A DNA stretch of 64,000 bases, taken from Symsagittifera roscoffensis (lineage: Eukaryota > Xenacoelomorpha > Acoela > Convolutidae). Below the pieces are notes generated by a model, which worked only from the letters and a program-made list of their open reading frames with translations, searched no databases and was not told the origin of the DNA. The position numbers and the translations under genes were made by a program. Location: the NCBI RefSeq assembly GCF_963678635.1, contig NC_087065.1, positions 23,457,254-23,521,253 of the forward strand, in the 5' to 3' direction. Below, piece by piece: positions 55,723 to 64,000 of the stretch. Within the stretch, counting starts at the first letter, position 1. The number at the start of each line of letters is the position of its first letter.

Positions 55723-57455
55723 CAGACTTGATTGGTTTTCTGCAGGGCGGATCTATGATTTTGTCGAGCATTCATTTGGTAGTTGTTCATTATTCATACA
55801 AGTACTTGAAAAAAAACATTCTAGCACCAAATTTATAAACACTTGGAGACGATAAGCCAAAAGCAGCGGAAAAGTAACAAGACTGCTCGTATCACGGCGG
55901 AGCCCTGAACGATGCGACTGCCCTTTGAAGATGTGCATTCACTATTGATTGAAATTTTTTTAGTTTATGGTTTTTGCAGATCTTCTCCCGGCTGCTAATG
56001 CCAAGTTTCTCATGTGACAAGTTTCTCATCTAGTCACGCGTTTATTGCTTCAATTAGTTTGCTTCAATTCAATTCGGAATTAGTTCTGCGCCAGACGAAT
56101 TGCAGCTCATAAACGTGTTAATAATAAATCAATAAAATCCGCGCATTTACTATCCCAAAATGGCGTTTTCTAACCCCCTTTACTTTGCAAACTGACCATG
56201 TGTTGAATATTTCTTTAAATTTGAGTTCTGTGTCAGTTTTTGTAAGAGCGTATAAAAATCCGTCAAAATGCTCATTAAAATCCAAAAATTTTCTGCTGAA
56301 AAAGTACACCGTAAAAAAATTATTACCTCCGGAATTATAGAGAAAAAGGCAATTTTCTGCTTCGTTTTGAACACCTGGTCTGGGTTTTTTTGAAAGTTTG
56401 ATTCTTTTCCTTATAGGTCATAAAACACACAGGATGTTTTACAGCGCTTAACTACAGCTCATTGATTGGTACCGCCGTTCAATTATAACATAACATATTT
56501 CATCAATTAGGGACTTTATGGTCATTTCATTAGTTAAAGCCTCCGCTGCCATTTCAAAAGAGGTCAGAACAAATTTTTATTTTTCCGCCCAGAAAATTTA
56601 AGGCATGAATTTTGGATTTGGTTGTGTATTAGTTTTTTCTTTTTTTTCGTTTGTTTTGATTTTCGCGCAAAATCAGATAACACAAATATCGTATTATCTA
56701 TCATATTAAAGCCCTTTCAGGCCTGATTCGAATGAAATTGAAATTTTTTTAAAAAAATGTCTCATTATCGGGAGAAACCGGTTTAAAATTTTTGAGTTTT
56801 AGACGAACTTCGAGCAAAAAAACAAGCAAGCAGGTTTGTTTTAGACAGATGAGACATGACTTGAACTGCAGCTGAACTCCAAAAAAATTTAGCGCTACCT
56901 TCGGAATACAAAACTTTAAAACAAGTTTTTTGAAAATTTTTTTGATTACTTTTCGTTTTTTTTCCGACTAAAACCGTTGCCCAATATGTCTATTTTACTA
57001 CGACTGTTGAAGAAGCCTAACTTTTTGGCTTTCGTCAGATCCATTTATCGCACGATTTGCAAAAAAAACAAATGAAAAAGCTTTTTATGTAACATTTTTT
57101 TAATTTTTAGATTATTGTCGGAATTTCCTGCGCTACATACATAACCACAAGCTATCTTTGTTCAATTTTGTTTTTGTTTACTGCTGCATGGGCTTATTTT
57201 GATCTCCTCTGTCCAAAAAGCCTCAATCCTAGTCTACAGGTGCTACAGAAACTCTAAGTAGATACTACAAATAGTAGCAGTAATAACCATATTCATGATG
57301 CAAATAATCTTTCGCATGAATTATTTGAAAAGGCGGTACGTTCCAGTTAAAAATTATTAAATTAATAGTGTGATCACAGTTGGGATGATGAAGTAATAAC
57401 TTCTTATGGACAAGGTGACGAAGACAATTTAAGATAAATGTGCCTTCAATCTTAG

Positions 57456-57529
57456 GTGTTTGGCGACCTCAGAGGGATAAAGAGGCCAAGTTCACACAGG
57501 AAGTCAGTCTCCGATGCACCCAGAGTCAA
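57456..57529 (+). other. Possible exon of an unknown gene
   Basis: The sequence after TTCAATCTTAG reads V-F-G-D-L-R-G-I-K-R-P-S-S-H-R-K-S-V-S-D-A-P and is followed by GTAAGC. A second piece ending AACGAGTACT|GTAAGT at 57680 and a third opening after TTCTCTAG near 57746 could belong to it. No start or stop was found, and the phase between pieces could not be settled. Confidence 0.25.
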
Positions 57530-58934
57530 GTAAGCTACTCTCAAAAAGGGTTTTGACCCCCCCCCCCCCCCCTATGGACTACTATGTCTACAAGCAATTG
57601 TATCTCGCAAAGCATATCACCTTCGTCAAACAAGATCTCCATCCTCAGAATCTCCAACCTCAGGGTCCGCAACGAGTACTGTAAGTAAAATTACCTACAG
57701 ACAAAAAAACTATAGTCATGATATCGTCATCAGCAGCTTCTCTAGTGTAAAAGAACGAGAGCAGAATCCTCGGTGCTCAGAAAAACAGGATCAACTTCTG
57801 GGACTAGGGGCTGACTGGCACGGTTTTATCTTCAAGGATCTGCATCAGTTTCAATCAGGTCAGATTGAACTTTTTTCTCATAACATTTTTTTCAAACGCA
57901 TACTCATATTCGTTGTGCTAACATATTTATCAACTGAAATTCATAACTGTGCTAGTTTATGAAAAACACCATGACCAGAGTGCTTATATCACTCGCAATT
58001 CAGGCCAAAATCCCGACGTATTTCTTCGCTTCCTTTACTGCTACTAATGGGGGAACCAGGGTTGTTTTAACAAAAATAACAAGTTTTTCTATATAAAAAA
58101 GTAATAGCCAAAAACCGAAAGCCAAAACTCACTTAACCCGCAACGAAAAAAAAAAGATTCATCGACCATATCCTAAAACAAATTTTCGATATTTTGGAAA
58201 GCCTCACAATTGTGTAATTCACTTCAATTCCATAAAAAAGTTCAGGACTGGAAAAATCAACGCGACATACCAAAAGTTTTCTCGAAACTTGTACAAAAAA
58301 AAGAACGCCCATTGCTTAACCTTTATAACTTGCGCCAGGGAGGTCAAAAATGTTTGCAATTTAATCAGAAAGTAAAACTTTTTTTCACATCTAAGTTTCA
58401 CCGCTAACAAAAATTTATGAAAAACAATTGGAGTACTTGATGCTTCTTAGTTTCTTAAAAACTTATAAAAGCCCTATACGAGTTACGTACTCTCGTAGTG
58501 CCAACAGGACCGTTCTTAACTTTTGTCTCTACAAAAATCAATTGATACCTGCAACTACTTTCACTTCGTTTTATAATCTCTCTTCTAACTTTATTAAGCC
58601 ATCCCTCTAATAAACCTTTTCAGTACCTCAACGATGGCTTCAAAAATGGCACAACAAGCGCTCATAAACAATCATTTGAACATTTCGCTACTCTTCTCTT
58701 GAGAGCCTTGAACCATAACTTAGCAGCTAAATTGCGCATTCTACGGATAAAGACGAAATGAAAATAAAGGCTAAAGAACTTTTGAAATGTCTGCAAGAAC
58801 TGGAAGAATTGGCAGATGATACAGTGTTGTGACCTTTAGCAGACAGGCAAAATCTTCTAATTGATGCCTCTTCGCTACGGAGCCGCAAATGTGCGCTAAT
58901 TAAACAAATGTGACGATACGAAAATAACACGGGA

Positions 58935-59215
58935 TACAGATAGATGACTCCTCCAGTCACTCTACTCTGCAACTATCTCTACATACAAAACCAGCCAGCA
59001 GTAGTATTCCCATGCAACCCTCCACTACAACTTACAACAACAGGTACAACGTGCCTACGGCAGCAATAATTTTTGATACTAGTACAACAACGGTACCATC
59101 TAACCCTTTTGCGTTTCGCCAGCCAACCCGGTACAACTACACTACTCAAGGAATACACATTACGCCAGAAAACTTCAGATCGATGCAACAGTTTCCATGG
59201 CCAACATATCGTTGA
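58935..59215 (+). other. Thr/Ser/Asn-rich open stretch, unknown
   Basis: A frame with ATG at 59012 (Q-P-S-T-T-T-Y-N-N-R-Y-N-V-P) ends TGA at 59213-59215 with F-P-W-P-T-Y-R. It is open upstream to about 58935. Composition suggests a disordered segment or a decayed retroelement gag; there is no motif to decide. Confidence 0.2.
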
Positions 59216-59457
59216 CAACGTGATAATATATACGATTGACCTGGTTCCTTTGCGAACCGAGAGCTCTCTGAAAATGATCGATTTCCAATGACTCCATCAC
59301 TACAACAGCCAGACTGGTGCTAATGGTCTCAACATCCACTATACGGATCGACCGTGTTCAAGAATCGTGACTCCAGTTAATCACGGCCTCTTTTTCACTG
59401 ATCAAAACACAAGCAACAACACATTTCCTTTTCGAGCCATTTAAAAATTACGGCATT

Positions 59458-59518
59458 ATGGAAGTCAACAAAGTTTCCAGTAACAGCACAGAGGAGCAGG
59501 AAAATACGAATATAAATG
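59458..59518 (+). other. Possible first coding exon
   Basis: The ATG at 59458 reads M-E-V-N-K-V-S-S-N-S-T-E-E-Q-E and is followed by donor GTATGT at 59519. No downstream + strand exon was found before 64000, so this is weak. Confidence 0.2.
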
Positions 59519-59742
59519 GTATGTTTTTCATTTGAAGCATTTTATTTTATACATTTTATTGCATAATTTCAAGCAACACTAACGGCTTACAGCATGCAAT
59601 CATTTTGGTTCTTTTATCAAAAAATTTGTTGGAATATTGTGGATTTGCCGGTCATCAACTTTTTAGTCTGAACAGCGAAGCAAAATTATTGAAATGACGC
59701 ACGAACAATTAAAAATTTCATGTAGAAAATTGTATGTACAAA

Positions 59743-60040
59743 GGCACGGATCTAGAGTTTTCTCGAGGAGCGGGGCGGCGTATTTTCAATAAATGATTTT
59801 TTTTCTAGGTCAATCAAATGCATTTCCTGAACTCTCTTAAAACACCCCAGACTCTTTTAATTTGACATTTTTTTTCCGCCGTAGACACATCGTTGCCAAA
59901 AAATGTCAAAAAGGACGTTTGTAAAAAAATATCAAAAAAAACGTCAAAAAGGACCCTTTGTGAAATGTTTCGACCAAAAAAAGTGTGTCTTTTCGGCGTT
60001 TAGTAGTTTTTGGCGTTTCTGTAAAACATTCCATATTTCA
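59743..60040. mobile_element. Decayed hAT-like MITE fragment
   Basis: The left end GCACGGATCTAGAGTTTTCTC and a short G-rich tract match the family TIR. Internal sequence with TTTCGACCAAAAAA and GGCGTTT follows. The right TIR is not found, and no TSD is seen. Confidence 0.5.
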
Positions 60041-60394
60041 AAATAATTCAATTTATATCATTTGGCATTTTTTATCTACAATTTTACAATTTTTGCACAT
60101 GATTAACTTTTATATGCAGAAGTAATGAAGTAGCATCCTAAAAGATTAGAACAAGATAGATGGTAAAAAGCCTTCGCGATATTTTCCAATAATTTTACCA
60201 GCTCAAACATTAAATGTTATTATATGTTTTGCTATTATGATTTTAATTGCTCAATCCAACAAAGAATTTTTAACTTGTTTTTCAGTAACAACAGTGCATT
60301 GAATCCAAAAACTGAAGTTTGAGCTTCGGCAAAAAAACTGGCCTGTACAATTTGATTTAGAGAAATCTTGTGACAATGAATAGGAATTCTAAGT

Positions 60395-60574
60395 CTAAAT
60401 GTTGGTGTCTTCTCTGTGCATACTTTCGGCTATCAAGCGGGGCTTCATGACTGGGTTGAATGTCTGGGCCACTGCCTCATTGATTATGTTAGACAGACAA
60501 TTCTCGAGAGACTTCTCAGCAGAGAAGGCGATCTCGGCGTCACTGAAATTATTTTAAAACCCATTTGACGAAGA

Positions 60575-60617
<43 letters not shown>

Positions 60618-63205
60618 CTTAAAAGCAAATCGTATCTTCACATACGGTGAACCACATCTATCTCGTGCGGTACCTTATTAATTAGGAACGATTGATACTT
60701 CTGGTTTGAATAATTTACCGGTCATGGAACATTCGGTCATCGAACAATTAATAAATTTAATTTTTTTTGTTAATTTGCTCCACAAAAATATATCAAAATA
60801 AAATACCATATTCGCAGTCCTAAAAAACCAGGAATGAAAAATTCTGTTACATATTCATTATTGACAATTGAATGTCATAAAAAAATCTCAAGTAACAGTA
60901 TAAACCTAGATAAATAAATTTTTCAGAACGAAAGAGTCAAATTCACCTTTTCAGCATTTCCATCATCTTGTTGTTTCGCTCCATCATTCTCAACTCAGGA
61001 GTAGCTGGCATGTGAGGATGCATAAGTGAGGACGAAGTACCCTCACGAGGCTGCTGCTCATTCTTCGGTGGCCTCTCTAGTTCTTCGTGCACACCTGAAT
61101 TAGATTACACTTGAGTTTCAATTTCCCTAAACATCCGAAAAGACTATTTTTAGTTTCGAACAAACGATAATTTTATTTGATCAATGGAAAACTATCAACT
61201 GCATATAAGCCAATTTTTATAGTTTGTGCCAAAAAAAAGGACGCTCATTAACACACTTTTCATATCAAGGTGAAGCCCTGGATGTTCCGACCGCCATTTT
61301 AGTCGTCTTCAAATGAAAAAAAAACTTTTAAAAGACCTAAAATACACAAATATTTTGATGCATTTCATTGATTTTGCATCTTACAGTTAATACTAAGCAC
61401 CAAAAAAAATTTTTGCGTCAAATAGTTCGCCCATATGCATTGAGATATAAAAATAAACAAAACTGTTCGTATTTCAGGTCAAAGCCCTGAATATTCCGAC
61501 TGCCCTTTATTTCATATCGAATGGCTTTGGAAAAAAATATTTGAAAACATTTAACTTTGAACAATATCAAAGATCTAGTTTAAAAAATTGGGTCATGCGT
61601 GATTAATACGACCGATTAGCTAGTCTCGACTCAAATTGGAACAGTTTTATTGTACGGCATGATTCGCTACGCAAAAATTATTCGCGTTACCCTTTCAGCA
61701 TTATGAATAAAATCTTCAAAGCGCCCATAAATTAGTCCAGAGCATGGCCAAAATGGCAAGCAAATTTCAAACTCCCAGAACTTTGCAAAAATACTCAGAG
61801 GTCAAATATTTTTTTGATTTCAGGGAGTCGATATATTCAATAGGGTATAAAAAAATTTTGTTAGAAACTATCACTACGATTATCGAAAACTTACTGAGTA
61901 AAAAAAATCCACCCCAAGCGTAAACATTGAGTTTTCTTCGAAAGTCCGAATAACAAGACTGCTCGTAAATTAAGGCAAAGTCCTGAAGGTTTTGACGGGC
62001 CTTAACTAGCCTTGAAATGTTTTTCTAAATAAAATCAATAAACACACATTTTGATTACTGTTTTAGAATTTTGATTAATTAAACTTGATTACTGTGTTTT
62101 TCTTCACCCAATGGTCAAAACAAAAATATTGAGCGTTGAAATAGGGAACTAATATGGCCAAATAACTAGACTCATCTCAACAATTTTCACCACGCATAAA
62201 TTTTTCTGCATTAGGCTTTCAGCAACATATAGAAAATTTACAAAACACGCATAAAATGGTCCAGAATATGGCCATGTTGGCAAACTTTAAACCCACATAA
62301 CCTTACCTTAATGAACACAGGTAAAAAACTCTTTGTTTGGAAAAGGAGAGTCAATATATTCAATTAGGTCTAATTTTTTTTTACCTCAAGGACACATGGC
62401 TCAAATTTTTACACATACCGTTAAGTTCAGTATCTTTTATCTTTAGTAAACGTTTCTAATTTTTGCTGCAAAATTGTAAAGAGAGTCATTCGGCAACTTC
62501 AGACCATTAAGAAATGATAATATATAAACATAGCCAACAGACGGTTGGAAAAAAGACAATGAACGCCAGAAAACAGAAAAAAAACTGACTTATTTTTTGA
62601 AAAAATCTCAACTTTCGAATTTCCAAGAGAAAAGATGGCTCGAAAAAGCACTTTGAATTTATGGAACAATTTTTAATGACACTTTTTTTTTGATAAAATG
62701 AAATCAGTTTGAAAAAACTGGATCAATAGGTAAAATTTTTGCTTCGTTCGGAAATCTGAAATCGATCACGTTTTCCTGACCTTTACACTTTCGCTATTCG
62801 ATAAAGTTTGCCTTCCTTTTAACAAAGAAAATGAACCAAACTTAAACAGAAATAAAAAGTCAAAGCACAAAAAAAATAAATTTGAGCCTGAACAAATTTG
62901 AGCCTGAACAATTTGAGGCTGAACAATTTTTCCTGAAAAAGAACCGAAAAAAATCATCGCGACCTATATTTGAGTCTGAGCTTTCATCGACTCTTGCAAA
63001 ACAGGCGCCAATAGCAAATTTCTTTGTGTGGTGGCCGTTAGAATGATTGTAACAATAAATTAATATCTCCCTAAGTTATATTAATAAATGTTTTCAAGTT
63101 ACCCGAGAAAGTGATGCCTGCTGATTTGCCCTGTTGGATTCGGTCTGCTCTTACACTCTGAAGTAGTTTGTAGTTTTCTTCGTCTATGGGCTCAAAACCA
63201 CTCAT
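60395..63205 (-). CDS. Unrecognised 132-aa protein, three exons, minus strand
   Basis: Minus-strand exons are 63205-63103 (ATG at 63205-63203), 61094-60947 and 60542-60395 (stop TAG at 60397-60395). Donors are GTAACT and GTGAAT; acceptors are AATTCAG and ATTTCAG. Phases 1 and 2 agree and the total is 132 codons plus stop. The transcript acceptor TTTTAG two bases before the ATG suggests a further 5' non-coding exon. The protein is small, acidic then Met-rich: M-S-G-F-E-P-I-D-E-E-N-Y, P-E-L-R-M-M-E-R-N-N-K-M-M-E-M-L-K in the middle, and a helical end A-E-K-S-L-E-N-C-L-S-N-I-I-N-E-A-V-A-Q. No signal peptide or membrane segment. I do not recognise it; the helical pattern would fit a subunit of a larger complex. 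Good splice phasing and lower AT content make the gene credible. Confidence 0.65.
60579..60612. repeat. (GA)n microsatellite
   Basis: Seventeen GA dinucleotides lie in the intron between exons 2 and 3 of the minus-strand gene, 37 bp upstream (in gene sense) of the last exon. On the coding strand it is a (TC)n tract close to the acceptor, so it may act as an extended pyrimidine tract. Confidence 0.9.
61150..62700. other. Intron 1 of the minus-strand gene, repeats
   Basis: The region holds dispersed repeats seen elsewhere in the window. GAAGCCCTGGATGTTCCGAC (61271) and AAAGCCCTGAATATTCCGAC (61482) belong to one motif family. CAGAGCATGGCCAAAATGGC (61739), AAACTTACTGAGTA and CCCAAGCG (about 61890) belong to the foldback-arm family, reappearing near 62270. 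No exon is seen. Confidence 0.45.
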
Positions 63206-63355
63206 GACTAAAATAACAGTGAGTTTCAGAAAAACTTTTTTGAAAGATCAAAATTCAAGATTAAAACAAGGATACATTGTATTGTGCAATGCTCCGACCA
63301 TAGTGTAAAATAAAAGCTATAAAATATTTTTATTATCATTTTCCCTCATTTCACC

Positions 63356-63752
63356 CCCTCAGGGATTCGATCTCTCCCCCCTGCCGACTCAAGGATCCCT
63401 TATGTACTATTTTGAGATATACATCTTTGGCTGAATCGCCCTAACATTTTTCTAATGGCACAAAACCCAATATATACTAATTTTGAGGGGGGAGCGCGCG
63501 TCAAAAAAATTAAGATTTTTGGGTTAAAATTTTTCGGAAAAGTGCCTAAAAACGCTTTTTTGGCCCGTTTCTTTTTTTTCTGTTCCGCGGCGCAAAACAA
63601 AATTGGTCAAAATATGGTCTTAATAGAATGCGAGAGCTCAGAAAATCAATTTGATTGACTTAAAAAAAACAAAAGTCAACAATTTTTTTTTATTTCCGAA
63701 ACTTTTCGAAAATCCATCCCCTCCTGGATAAAATCTTAGATCAGCCCCCAAT
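63356..63752. mobile_element. hAT-like MITE, degenerate ends
   Basis: The internal order matches the family: GGGATTCGAT, CTGCCGACTCAAGGATCCC, TTTTGAGATATACATC, GGGGGGAGCGCGCGTC and AAAATCTTAGATCAGCCCC. The left TIR is absent and the right end is degenerate. It lies upstream of the minus-strand gene's start codon. The last 248 bases of the window show nothing further. Confidence 0.6.
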
Positions 63753-64000
63753 TTGACAGCCATACTAGAAATAGCTAATGGCAAAACAGTTTTTGTAAAG
63801 AAATGACTGGAAAATAAAAAATATCATAAATGAAATCAAACAATTTTCAATTTTTTTTTCAGAAAACTTTGAATTTTGATTCCCAAAGTGGCGTTAAAAA
63901 ACTTCAAAAACCAACTTTACTCAAGTAAACTAAGTTTCTTCACTTAATTTTAAAAATAAGCTATTGTCATCCTGCACACTCGCTTTATTCGCTCGAAACT

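Larger units (their letters stand above)
55740..59742. other. Sparse intergenic region
   Basis: A dispersed repeat with CAAGACTGCTCGTAT and GAGCCCTGAACG is at about 55880-55925. The stretch 56-57.4 kb shows nothing coding. Weak exon-like pieces occur at 57456-57529, about 57594-57680, 58757-58830, about 58935-59215 and 59458-59518. Confidence 0.4.

Noticed and set aside
1-64000. CRISPR arrays, rRNA genes, tRNA genes, bacterial operons
   Set aside because: None seen. The gene structure is eukaryotic, and the repeats lack CRISPR spacing. A dedicated tRNA scan was not possible here.

Overview
The window is from a metazoan, probably an invertebrate, with an AT-rich, intron-rich genome. It has GT-AG introns, an LDL-receptor class A repeat protein, a recognisable SPAG8 (sperm/ciliary microtubule protein) gene, and many short 8-bp-TSD transposons, foldback repeats and a retrotransposon fragment. 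The exact taxon cannot be fixed from sequence alone.

Layout: (1) 1-3997, + strand: the 3' part of a secreted-type protein of at least 18 LDLa modules, in four exons, one of them a 77-nt micro-exon. (2) 4.0-10.2 kb: intergenic, with a foldback element and a degenerate retrotransposon fragment on the minus strand. (3) 10282-15455, +: a four-exon gene for a 470-aa basic protein I do not recognise. (4) 15.6-28.1 kb: dense short transposons (several nested, with target duplications), kilobase tandem duplications and a 523-bp tandem array. (5) 20872-55622, +: SPAG8, four exons, 186 aa. (6) 28468-54507: a 26,040-bp Ty3/gypsy-type LTR retroelement inside SPAG8 intron 2, in the gene's sense orientation. 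Its 410-bp LTRs differ at 3 positions and are flanked by a 4-bp ATAC target duplication. (7) 55.7-60 kb: sparse, with low-confidence exon-like pieces. (8) 60395-63205, minus: a three-exon gene for a 132-aa protein I do not recognise. (9) 63.3-64 kb: another short transposon copy.

The retroelement is the remarkable object. In order it has a PBS-like site, a long leader with two tandem hairpins, small basic ORFs, gag (capsid plus CCHC knuckle), protease, RT, RNase H, integrase with a GPY/F-type tail, and then a large 3' cassette. The cassette holds two membrane micro-ORFs, a Pro/Ser/Thr-rich ORF, an envelope-like glycoprotein with signal peptide, a 517-aa ORF and a 98-aa ORF, all overlapping or abutting. 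The cassette is present twice in tandem (about 38335-45455 and 45455-53316). Copy 1 has a 742-bp deletion and nonsense changes; copy 2 is more intact. Even with one cassette the element would be about 18 kb, far above the usual 5-9 kb for its class. The 517-aa and 98-aa ORFs match no family I know. Several ORFs carry frameshifts or stops, so this copy is probably not fully functional, although its LTRs indicate recent insertion.

Before insertion, SPAG8 intron 2 would have been about 234 bp, and all exon phases still join in frame. No CRISPR, rRNA or tRNA genes were seen.
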